Shown here: piece after piece, positions 25,703-32,479 of the stretch
Position numbering within the stretch: the stretch's first letter is position 1
How the letters are laid out: every line of letters starts with the position of its first letter
NCBI GenBank assembly: GCA_964533265.1
Contig: CAZHJW010000004.1
Coordinates: 1-41,802, forward strand
Direction of reading: 5' to 3'
Length of the DNA: 41,802 bases
Origin: UBA1100 sp964533265
GTDB taxonomy: Bacteria; Verrucomicrobiota; Verrucomicrobiia; Limisphaerales; UBA1100
The notes under the pieces: generated by a model
Told to the model about the DNA's origin: nothing
Seen by the model: only the letters and a program-made list of their open reading frames with translations
The model's database searches: none
Translations under genes and position numbers: made by a program

Positions 25703-26797
25703 TTATTGTTTGCTCGGAGCTGGAGCTTCAGCTACCACTCTAAACCCAGCGTGAGACATTCCTGTATCCGGAGTGGTCTTCATTCTACGAGAGGGGCGAA
25801 AGGCTCCACAATAGAGATCTGTGCAAAGAAAAGACCCACTACGTTGCACGCGTTTCCATTGCCCTGGCTCATTCGGATCATAGCTTTCATTAGGCCCCTT
25901 TGGATTGGACACAGGACTGTTCCGGTAATAGTTGGGCATGTACCAGTCAGAACACCATTCCCACACGTTTCCACCCACATCAAATAACCCATAACCATTG
26001 GGAGGAAACTTCCCGACAGGTGCAGTCGTGTAATACCCGTCCTTCTTGGTATTCTCTTTAGGAAATCTGCCCTGCCATATATTGGCCATCATTTGGCCTT
26101 CTGGCTCTTGTTCATCTCCCCATGCATATTCTTTCCCCTTCAATCCACCACGTGCCGCATATTCCCATTCCGCCTCGGTTGGCAGGCGGTGTTTAATTCC
26201 CGTCTTACGAGTTAGCCATTTACAGTACTCCTGCGCATCATACCAGGCAATGTGAACCACAGGATGCTTTGCCCTACTCTTTACACCTTCCTTCTGTGGC
26301 CCTTCAGGGAAACGCCAACTTGCCCCCGGCACATATTTCCACCAAGCCAGAAACGCATTATGAGCCTTAAGACGCTCAACAGGTATATCCTCATCAGGCG
26401 GCGTAAAAACAATTGAACCGGCCTTGATGTTCTTAAACTCCTCCGGGGGAATTTCTGGAAAATCTTCTGGACGAGGCTTGCGTTCAGCAATTGTCTTGTA
26501 CCGTGCATCCGTGACAAATTCGGTGTACTCCTCGTTGGTTATCTCGTATTTCCCAATCCAAAAACCGTCGAGTTTCACCTTATGAATCGGCTGCTCATCT
26601 TGGTTCTTTTTGGACCCCATATCATAACTACCCGCTGGGATCCACGCCATGCGTTCCGTGTTGAATTCTTTTTTAGTTTCAGGATCTGTTAATAATGGGA
26701 CTTTCGAGCCCGACAACCCATCACCTTCCTTAGGCTCACATCCCAAGAGGAATAGAGTTCCAACCAACACTGCCATCGACGTATTATTCATGATCAT
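25703..26797 (-). CDS. Formylglycine-generating enzyme-type (FGE-sulfatase domain) lipoprotein
   Basis: A 364-residue protein. The signal sequence ends in a lipobox (LFLLGC, Cys about 20), so it is predicted to be a periplasmic lipoprotein. The FGE-sulfatase domain runs from about 48 to 355: MAWIPAGSYDMGS, FWIGKYEITNEEYTEF, HIAWYDAQEYCKWL, LPTEAEWEYAARGG, GGNVWEWCSDWY and SGSFLCTDLYCGAF. Cys325 and Cys330 in the last motif align with the two copper-binding cysteines of true FGE (human 336/341), which most FGE-domain relatives lack. Family activity: oxidation of sulfatase cysteine to formylglycine. ATG 26797 or 26791 are both possible. The upstream small gene overlaps it. Confidence 0.87.
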   Translation of the reverse strand: MIMNNTSMAVLVGTLFLLGCEPKEGDGLSGSKVPLLTDPETKKEFNTERMAWIPAGSYDMGSKKNQDEQPIHKVKLDGFWIGKYEITNEEYTEFVTDARYKTIAERKPRPEDFPEIPPEEFKNIKAGSIVFTPPDEDIPVERLKAHNAFLAWWKYVPGASWRFPEGPQKEGVKSRAKHPVVHIAWYDAQEYCKWLTRKTGIKHRLPTEAEWEYAARGGLKGKEYAWGDEQEPEGQMMANIWQGRFPKENTKKDGYYTTAPVGKFPPNGYGLFDVGGNVWEWCSDWYMPNYYRNSPVSNPKGPNESYDPNEPGQWKRVQRSGSFLCTDLYCGAFRPSRRMKTTPDTGMSHAGFRVVAEAPAPSKQ

Positions 26798-26993
26798 CTA
26801 TGAGATTGGTTTGATATATTTGATTCCCATAAGGATCCAAATGCCTTCGCCGCTCCCCTTCCTGCCTGGTCTGACTGGCTCCCCACACCATCCAAGCCAC
26901 GGTTAACACCATCCAAAGAACAGCGAAACCACCAACAATAAACGGCCATCGATAGTTTGGGGGTGAGACTTTACGCTCCTCAGCAACCGGCAT
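26784..26993 (-). CDS. Small single-pass membrane protein of unknown function
   Basis: A 69-residue frame: a short charged N-terminus, one strong membrane helix (WPFIVGGFAVLWMVLTVAW, about 16-38), then a charged tail (QTRQEGERRRHLDPYGNQIY). Its stop overlaps the start of the FGE gene by 8-14 bp, which suggests coupling. No known family recognised. The helix and overlap support a real gene; a chance frame is not excluded. Confidence 0.5.
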   Translation of the reverse strand: MPVAEERKVSPPNYRWPFIVGGFAVLWMVLTVAWMVWGASQTRQEGERRRHLDPYGNQIYQTNLIDDHE

Positions 26994-27078
26994 CAGTCGA
27001 GATTACATACTAACGAAACAGGAAAAAGGCAATTCGAATCTGATTGCATCCTAGCTGTCGACTGTGTTTTATCCGGCC

Positions 27079-27768
27079 ATGCCGCCAGCCCCACTTCAAC
27101 CCGGAACATTATATCTGGTAGCTACCCCGATCGGAAACCTTGAAGACATCACATTACGTGCTCTTCGCACTCTTCGTGAATGCAGTATGATAGCCGCTGA
27201 AGACACCCGTCACACACGTCGGTTACTTAATGGTCATAACATCAACCAATCACTAATCAGTTGCCACAAATTCAACGAAGCCAAACGTTCGGGAGAAATA
27301 TCCAAGAAACTCGAAGAGGGGGGAACCGTTGCATTGGTAAGTGACGCTGGCACTCCAGGCATTAGTGATCCCGGTGTTCGTATTGTCCGTGCCACGATCG
27401 AAGCCGGATACCGAGTGGAGAGCGTTCCCGGCCCTTGTGCCCTCACTGCAGCCCTCCCTCCCAGTGGCTTACCAACCGAAGAATTCCATTTTATAGGCTT
27501 CCTTCCCCATAAAAGCGGTGCACGAGGAAAAAAACTGGAGTCGATGAATAAGGTAACCGGAACATTATGCTTTTATGAGTCGCCACATCGCATCGTCAAG
27601 CTAATAGGGGAACTACATGCTCAATGGCCTGACGCTGAAGTGGTACTAGCACGGGAACTCACCAAGAAATTTGAGGAATTCCTACGCGGAAAACCGGCTG
27701 AATTGGCAGGGTATTACGCCGAACGGAAACCAAAGGGGGAATTCGTCGTTTTGGTGCATCGATCTTGA
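27079..27768 (+). CDS. rsmI: 16S rRNA (cytidine(1402)-2'-O)-methyltransferase
   Basis: A 229-residue protein from ATG 27079 (a GTG at 27064 is also in frame). RsmI motifs: GTLYLVATPIGNLEDITLRA at the start, AAEDTRHTRRLL, VALVSDAGTPGISDPG, VPGPCALTAALPPSGLP and FYESPHRI. It methylates the ribose of C1402 in the decoding centre, using SAM in a tetrapyrrole-methylase-like fold. It is somewhat shorter than the E. coli protein at the C-terminus. Divergent from the small membrane protein. Confidence 0.95.
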   Translation: MPPAPLQPGTLYLVATPIGNLEDITLRALRTLRECSMIAAEDTRHTRRLLNGHNINQSLISCHKFNEAKRSGEISKKLEEGGTVALVSDAGTPGISDPGVRIVRATIEAGYRVESVPGPCALTAALPPSGLPTEEFHFIGFLPHKSGARGKKLESMNKVTGTLCFYESPHRIVKLIGELHAQWPDAEVVLARELTKKFEEFLRGKPAELAGYYAERKPKGEFVVLVHRS

Positions 27769-27770
27769 AC

Positions 27771-27790
27771 CATGGTAAACACCATGTTTT
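27771..27790 (+). terminator. Weak hairpin with T run between rsmI and the RRM gene
   Basis: CATGGT-AAAC-ACCATG forms a perfect 6-bp stem followed by TTTT. It starts 2 bp after the rsmI stop and ends 9 bp before the RRM gene start, so it could terminate rsmI or act in the leader of the RRM gene. Confidence 0.4.
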
Positions 27791-27799
27791 ACTCAACCG

Positions 27800-28048
27800 A
27801 TGGCCAACACACTTTATGTGGGCAACCTGCCCTTTAAGATTTCGGGCGATGACCTAAAAGCTCACTTTGCTTCTGCGGGCGATGTTGCCGGAGTCACTCA
27901 TGTCCGCGACCGTACTTCAGGCCGCTCCAATGGCTGCGGATTTATCGAAATGAATGATTCCACAAGCGCAAGCAACGCTGTAGGTAAATTGGATGGCTCT
28001 GAACTGTCAGGTCGCACAATCACCGTGGCGCTGGCCCGCCCTTCCTAG
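27800..28048 (+). CDS. RRM-domain RNA-binding protein
   Basis: An 82-residue protein that is one RNA-recognition motif. RNP2 is LYVGNL (residues 4-9). RNP1 is NGCGFIEM (about 44-51), with one aromatic of the usual GFGF replaced by Cys. The end ELSGRTITVALARPS is typical, and there is no Gly-rich tail. Bacterial relatives in cyanobacteria and Verrucomicrobiota are often cold-induced. The stop overlaps that of the convergent flavoprotein gene in CTAG. No Shine-Dalgarno is evident. Confidence 0.9.
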   Translation: MANTLYVGNLPFKISGDDLKAHFASAGDVAGVTHVRDRTSGRSNGCGFIEMNDSTSASNAVGKLDGSELSGRTITVALARPS

Positions 28049-29424
28049 AGGAATTTGCCCGGATTTAAAATACCTTTAGGATCGAGTGCTTGCTTCACGC
28101 TTTGATGTAATTTGCGCACTTCCGACGAGGTCGCCAGAGGCCACCAGGGTTTTCTAGCAATCCCGATTCCGTGCTCACCGGTAATTACCCCGCCAGTTTT
28201 CACCACCCACCGAAATAATTCATCTAGTGCTGCATTCCTGAACTTCATGCGTCCAGACTTTGCCTCGTCCAACATTACATTAACGTGAATATTCCCATCA
28301 CCAGCGTGGCCAAAGCAAGCCACCGGTATGCTGTGCTTTTTCTGCAACCGATCCGCAAACTCCAACAACTCAATCAAACAGCCTCTCGGAACAACTATAT
28401 CCTGATTAAGCTTAACCAGACCCGTGTCACGTAGTGAATAGGAAAACTCACGACGCAATTCCCATATTGATTCAACAGCCTGTTTTCCAAAAGCTTGATC
28501 AACAAACCGTGGCTTCAAACGCATCAGCAGTTTTTTTACATCCCGTAATTCTCCGCGCACACTCCTCTCCTGCCCATCCAATTCTACAATCAGATGTCCA
28601 CAGCATCCGGAAAACCGGTCACTCCCAGTCCGTTGAGTTGCCGCCTTCAACGTAAATTCATCAGCAATCTCCAATGCACTTGGCAAAAACCCGGCCTTAA
28701 ATATCAGATCGATACCCTTGGCAGCGGCAGTAATTGAACCGAAACCTATCGACAAAGCCGCAGAAAAAGGGGGTAAAGGCAGTAATTTCAAAGTAGCCTC
28801 GGTTACCACGCCCAAGAGCCCCTCACTCCCCGTAAAGAACCGGGCAAAATCAAAACCTGTTTTATTTTTGTGCGTCCGGCTTCCCAGTCGAACAATGCTT
28901 CCATCAGCCAACACTACTTCCAACCCGAGAACGTAGTCTGAAGTAACTCCGTACTTCAGGCATCGAGGTCCTCCGGCATTGGTTGCAATATTCCCACCAA
29001 TACTGCAATCAGCCCGACTGGCGGGGTCGGGCGGATAATAGAGCCCCTTGACCTCGGCTTCTTCCTGCAAGACTCCAGTGATCACACCTGGCTGAACAAC
29101 AGCCACAAAGTCCTTCGCATTAATCTCCCGAATACGAGCCATGCGAGCCAGTGACAAAGCTATTCCTCCGCGCGACGGCACGCAACCTCCCACATAACCA
29201 TACCCCGCTCCGCGCGCCGTAACTGGAATATTGTGGCGATTAGCAAACTTCAGAATAGCACTGACCGATTTGACTGAGCGTGGCAACGCCACCGACTCCG
29301 GGAGATTGGTTTCAAACCATTTATCTCCACTATGAGAAGTCAGCGTGGCCTCATCCAACTTCAGTTCACCCGAAGCAAGGCTTCCTTGCAGCTTTTTCCA
29401 TAATTTAGGACTCGTCTTCTTCAT
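28045..29424 (-). CDS. FAD-linked oxidase (GlcD / D-lactate dehydrogenase-like)
   Basis: A 459-residue flavoprotein. The FAD-binding-4 (PCMH) domain at about 40-220 contains PVTARGAGYGYVGGCVPSRG and IGGNIATNAGGPRCLKYGVT. The C-terminal FAD-oxidase domain has CFGHAGDGNIHVNVMLDE and VITGEHGIGIARKPWW. The family oxidises 2-hydroxy acids (glycolate, D-lactate, 2-hydroxyglutarate); which one is unknown. No GlcE or GlcF partner is adjacent. The start overlaps the DUF2007 gene by 20 bp and the stop shares CTAG with the RRM gene. Confidence 0.9.
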   Translation of the reverse strand: MKKTSPKLWKKLQGSLASGELKLDEATLTSHSGDKWFETNLPESVALPRSVKSVSAILKFANRHNIPVTARGAGYGYVGGCVPSRGGIALSLARMARIREINAKDFVAVVQPGVITGVLQEEAEVKGLYYPPDPASRADCSIGGNIATNAGGPRCLKYGVTSDYVLGLEVVLADGSIVRLGSRTHKNKTGFDFARFFTGSEGLLGVVTEATLKLLPLPPFSAALSIGFGSITAAAKGIDLIFKAGFLPSALEIADEFTLKAATQRTGSDRFSGCCGHLIVELDGQERSVRGELRDVKKLLMRLKPRFVDQAFGKQAVESIWELRREFSYSLRDTGLVKLNQDIVVPRGCLIELLEFADRLQKKHSIPVACFGHAGDGNIHVNVMLDEAKSGRMKFRNAALDELFRWVVKTGGVITGEHGIGIARKPWWPLATSSEVRKLHQSVKQALDPKGILNPGKFL

Positions 29425-29629
29425 GTGCCTCGATCAGCTGACGTGCATCAGCTTCCTGCGAAGACGGAACCTGCACACGAATACCACCAGTGGCAAGCGA
29501 GTACCCCTCCATGCTCAAAGCAGCTGCCTCGCCTTCTACAGTAGCATCCAACCCAGCTGTTCGAAGACGTGCTCCGATTATTTGCGCCTGCACTGGGTTA
29601 AATGCGTTAAAAACAGTAACCCGGCCCAT
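29405..29629 (-). CDS. DUF2007 family small protein
   Basis: From ATG 29629 the protein is 74 residues (MGRVTVFNAFNPVQAQII onward); a GTG six bases upstream is also in frame. The pattern 'F.A.NP.QAQ.I...L..AGL.A.V.G' and the ending IRVQVPSSQEADARQLIE match DUF2007, a ferredoxin-like 'putative signal transducing' domain. It ends in an acidic tail (AHEEDES). It begins 2 bp after the mlaD stop and overlaps the next gene by 20 bp. Function unknown. Confidence 0.8.
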   Translation of the reverse strand: MGRVTVFNAFNPVQAQIIGARLRTAGLDATVEGEAAALSMEGYSLATGGIRVQVPSSQEADARQLIEAHEEDES

Positions 29630-29631
29630 GG

Positions 29632-30830
29632 TCACTTAGGCCGCACGCTGCGGGGGGGGATGACGATTTTTTCTGGCGGGGGCTTGAAGAACAAACCGCG
29701 CTCATTAATTTGCTTAACTATATTCGTTAAACCTGCTGCGGTCGTGTTTAGGTTAGAAACCAACAATTGGAACTGCACACGCATCTCCTCATCCTTCAGG
29801 AGACTGCCCGCAATGCCCTTGCCGGAGTCCACCCTCTCTGCTATATCCCCGATTTTCTTCGCCGCCACGCTGAAGTGTTTCACCGCACCAGCCACGCCTT
29901 GAGATACTTTAGTGGCATTAAAATCACTAAGGCCATTAGTCAGATTTTGTANNNNNNNNNNNNNNNNNNNNNNNNNNNNNNNNNNNNNNNNNNNNNNNNN
30001 NNNNNNNNNNNNNNNNNNNNNNNNNNNNNNNNNNNNNNNNNNNNNNNNNNNTTTTGTAAATCCTCCATGGTAGAATTAAATTTTTCAATACCGTCAGCAA
30101 CGTCTTTAGTTGCTTTGGTAGAATTAAAATCACTAAGGCCAATAGCCAAGTTGTCGAATTTTCCCATGGTAGAATTAAATTTTTCAATACCTTCAGCCAC
30201 ATCGTTCGAAACTTTAGTAGCATTCAAGTCTGCTAATTGCTCAATTTTTTGCGAGAGTACTCCTACGGAATTCGTAAAAGCCGATAATGTATTGGTGCTC
30301 AATATTCCCTCATTAATCGTAACAAGGGTTGTATTAAACAAATTGATAGTTGCATTGAGATCCTGAACCCGTTCAGTCACGTCGAAGATCAAATTCTGGG
30401 CATCCCTTCCCACAGCCATTATATCGAACGGTGATTTACACGGTTTTACCGCACCATCCTGAAGAGGCTTGGTTCGCTCTGGCGGGGGAAACACACCGAC
30501 ATATTGATCGCCCAGGAACCCGATTGATTTGATTTCAAACGTCGCGTTGGCGTCAATATTATCTGTATATTTAGAGAATAACTCCACTGTCAATGTGACT
30601 GAACCATTAATATCCAGATTTATTTCATCCACATACCCCACCTTGACACCCGACATTAGCACTGGTGAATTTTTGATAACCGTGCCTGCTTCCTTGGTTT
30701 TCAACTTGATGGAAAACGTGTCGCTTAAACCGAAGCCGGTTTTACTGAACTTGATAGACATTATCGCGGCTAATCCAAGCAGCACGACGACAAATAAGCC
30801 TACTTTTAATTCCAATCGACCACTACTCAT
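29632..30830 (-). CDS. mlaD: MlaD-family (MCE domain) substrate-binding protein, interrupted by an assembly gap
   Basis: The N-terminal part (30830 to the gap) has a membrane anchor (about 9-28) and an MCE domain (about 38-115: SPVLMSGVKVGYVDEINL, FEIKSIGFLGDQYVGVFP). A helical region with 33-residue repeats follows, 'L.D.N.TK...DVA.GIEKFNSTM'. The C-terminal part (gap to 29632) continues the repeat, then IAERVDSGKGIAGSLLKDEE and a proline-rich end (FKPPPEKIVIPPRS). Both sides are open, so this is one gene. The 100 N (29952-30051) break the frame only because 100 is a placeholder. The MCE ring passes phospholipids between membranes with MlaE/MlaF. Confidence 0.88.
29833..30236 (-). repeat. 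99-bp tandem repeats within mlaD
   Basis: Units of 33 codons start at 30236 and 30137, and a third, more degenerate, at 29931 beyond the gap. CCATGGTAGAATTAAATTTT occurs 99 bp apart near 30065 and 30164. The encoded motif is 'L.D.N.TK...(D)VA.GIEKFNSTM'. The copy number is unknown because of the gap. Confidence 0.8.
29952..30051. other. Assembly gap (100 N)
   Basis: Exactly 100 N, a usual placeholder for unknown length. It falls inside the mlaD repeats. The flanks share TTTTGTA (29945-29951 and 30052-30058). Confidence 0.99.
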
Positions 30831-30906
30831 CTAAATTCCCGCCTCCTTCAAAAGCATTGACTTACCACTCATAACCACATCCAGTGCACCCACATCTCTT
30901 CTCGTT

Positions 30907-31653
30907 CTAACCTGACTCAACGGAGAAATCCGCCTCACCTCGGATAAACCGACCCACTAACTCATCTTCTGAATTGAAAACCTCGTCCGCCGGAGCGTCG
31001 AGATAAACTTGTCCTTCCCGTAAATATATTATCCTCTGGCCCATCCTGCGGGCACAACGCATATCATGAGTGATGACAATGGAGGTCACCTGATAATTGT
31101 CCCTCACTCGCATCATTAATTGATCAATACTATCTGAAACAACCGGATCCAATCCAGTAGTCGGCTCATCGTACAATATTATTTTTGGCCGATGGACAAT
31201 TGCCCGGGCCAACCCTACACGTTTCTGCATTCCTCCTGAAAGCTCTGAGGGCATCTTCGCCCCGGTGCCAGGCAACTCCACCAAACTCAAAACCTCATCA
31301 ACACGCCGGATGATTTCCCTTTCATCAGCAACCCCTGACCGTCTCAGTGGAAAGGCAACGTTTTCAGCCACATCTAAGGAATCAAAAAGAGCAGCCCCCT
31401 GAAAAAGCATTCCAAATTTCCGCCGAATCGCCAGTAGCTCACGCTCATTCATTCCTATCAATTCGTGGCCATCTACTTTTACCGAACCCGAATCGGGAGA
31501 AATTAACCCTATAATATGCTTAATAAGGACGCTTTTACCCGTCCCACTTCGACCAATAATCGCGATACTCTCCCCTTCTTCCACCGAGAAACTAACCCCA
31601 TCCAACACCTTGTGCCCCCCGAAACTCTTGGAAATATTATTCACCTTAATCAT
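30907..31653 (-). CDS. mlaF: MlaF-like ABC transporter ATP-binding protein
   Basis: A 248-residue ABC ATPase from ATG 31653, which overlaps the mlaE stop in TAATG; an in-frame start at 31722 inside mlaE is rejected. Walker A IIGRSGTGKS (about 32-41), signature LSGGMQKRVGLARAI, Walker B IILYDEPTTGLDP and the H-loop VITHDM are all present. GRSGTGKSVLIKHIIGL is typical of Mla/Ttg2 ATPases. With MlaE it powers phospholipid transport linked to the MCE protein encoded 76 bp downstream. Confidence 0.94.
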   Translation of the reverse strand: MIKVNNISKSFGGHKVLDGVSFSVEEGESIAIIGRSGTGKSVLIKHIIGLISPDSGSVKVDGHELIGMNERELLAIRRKFGMLFQGAALFDSLDVAENVAFPLRRSGVADEREIIRRVDEVLSLVELPGTGAKMPSELSGGMQKRVGLARAIVHRPKIILYDEPTTGLDPVVSDSIDQLMMRVRDNYQVTSIVITHDMRCARRMGQRIIYLREGQVYLDAPADEVFNSEDELVGRFIRGEADFSVESG

Positions 31654-32429
31654 TACGCCTGATACAAAATTGATCGAAGGAAAAGTGTGAGAAAAAAGTT
31701 GGAGACCAGAATTGCGATACACGAATGCACCACCGCCTCATTAGTGGCGCGTCCGACGCCTTCGGCACCCTTCCCACAGTTCAAACCATGATAGCAGCTT
31801 ACAAGGGAGATTAACGCACCAAATACAACCGCTTTGATTAAACCCATTAAAACATCTTGAGCATCAGTGTAAAAATACATGTGTTTCAGCGCAAATGCCT
31901 CTTCAATGCCGAGTAGTTTCCCCGCCAAAAGATAAGCCGCTCCGATGCCAACCAGCCATGCAAGTATGGTCAGCAGCGGCATCGAAATAACGGTGGCAAG
32001 AAAGCGCGGCACCACAAGATAATCGACTGGATGTGTGGCCATACATTTTAATGCGTCTATTTGTTCAGTTACCCGCATGGTCCCTATTTCTGCAGTCATG
32101 GCCGCCCCAACTCGGCCGGCAACCATTAACCCGGCCAAGACGGGGCCAAGCTCACTAGTCATCGCCACACCTACTACCGATAGCGCGGCGGTGTCCATCT
32201 TCACTTTATGAAATTGAAAAAATGTCTGCGCACAAAAAACCATACCGGTGGAGGCTCCGGTGGTTAGCACGACGAATTGTGATTTATAGCCTATGAAATG
32301 CAATTGCCTGATCAACTCAGACCAACCCAGACGAGTAGTGAAAAGGGACCTAAAAACCTCGCACGCCAAAAGCGCCACGCGGCCCATACCCTCAACAAAG
32401 CTGAATAACTCCCCCTTGGCGGCGCTCAT
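31653..32429 (-). CDS. mlaE: MlaE-like ABC permease
   Basis: A 258-residue permease with about five membrane helices. The MlaE family core is visible: GASTGMVFCAQTFFQF, VGVAMTSELGPVLAGLMVAGRVGAAMTAEIGTMRVTEQIDAL (landmarks ELGPVLAGLM and MRVTEQIDAL) and a C-terminal region CYHGLNCGKGAEGVGRATNEAVV. It is the inner-membrane channel of the Mla lipid transporter. First gene of mlaEFD, 50 bp after clpC. No mlaC or mlaB gene follows. Confidence 0.95.
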   Translation of the reverse strand: MSAAKGELFSFVEGMGRVALLACEVFRSLFTTRLGWSELIRQLHFIGYKSQFVVLTTGASTGMVFCAQTFFQFHKVKMDTAALSVVGVAMTSELGPVLAGLMVAGRVGAAMTAEIGTMRVTEQIDALKCMATHPVDYLVVPRFLATVISMPLLTILAWLVGIGAAYLLAGKLLGIEEAFALKHMYFYTDAQDVLMGLIKAVVFGALISLVSCYHGLNCGKGAEGVGRATNEAVVHSCIAILVSNFFLTLFLRSILYQA

Positions 32430-32479
32430 GCCACCTCACTCCTTTTTTATATTTCGACAGATCGATGTTAATTCACCGA

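Noticed and set aside
29940..30051. mlaD as two separate genes or a frameshifted pseudogene
   Set aside because: The frame break is due to the 100-N placeholder; repeat phase and both open flanks support one intact gene.
31654..31722. Longer start of mlaF inside mlaE
   Set aside because: The TAATG overlap start gives the normal family length; the extension is the shadow of mlaE.
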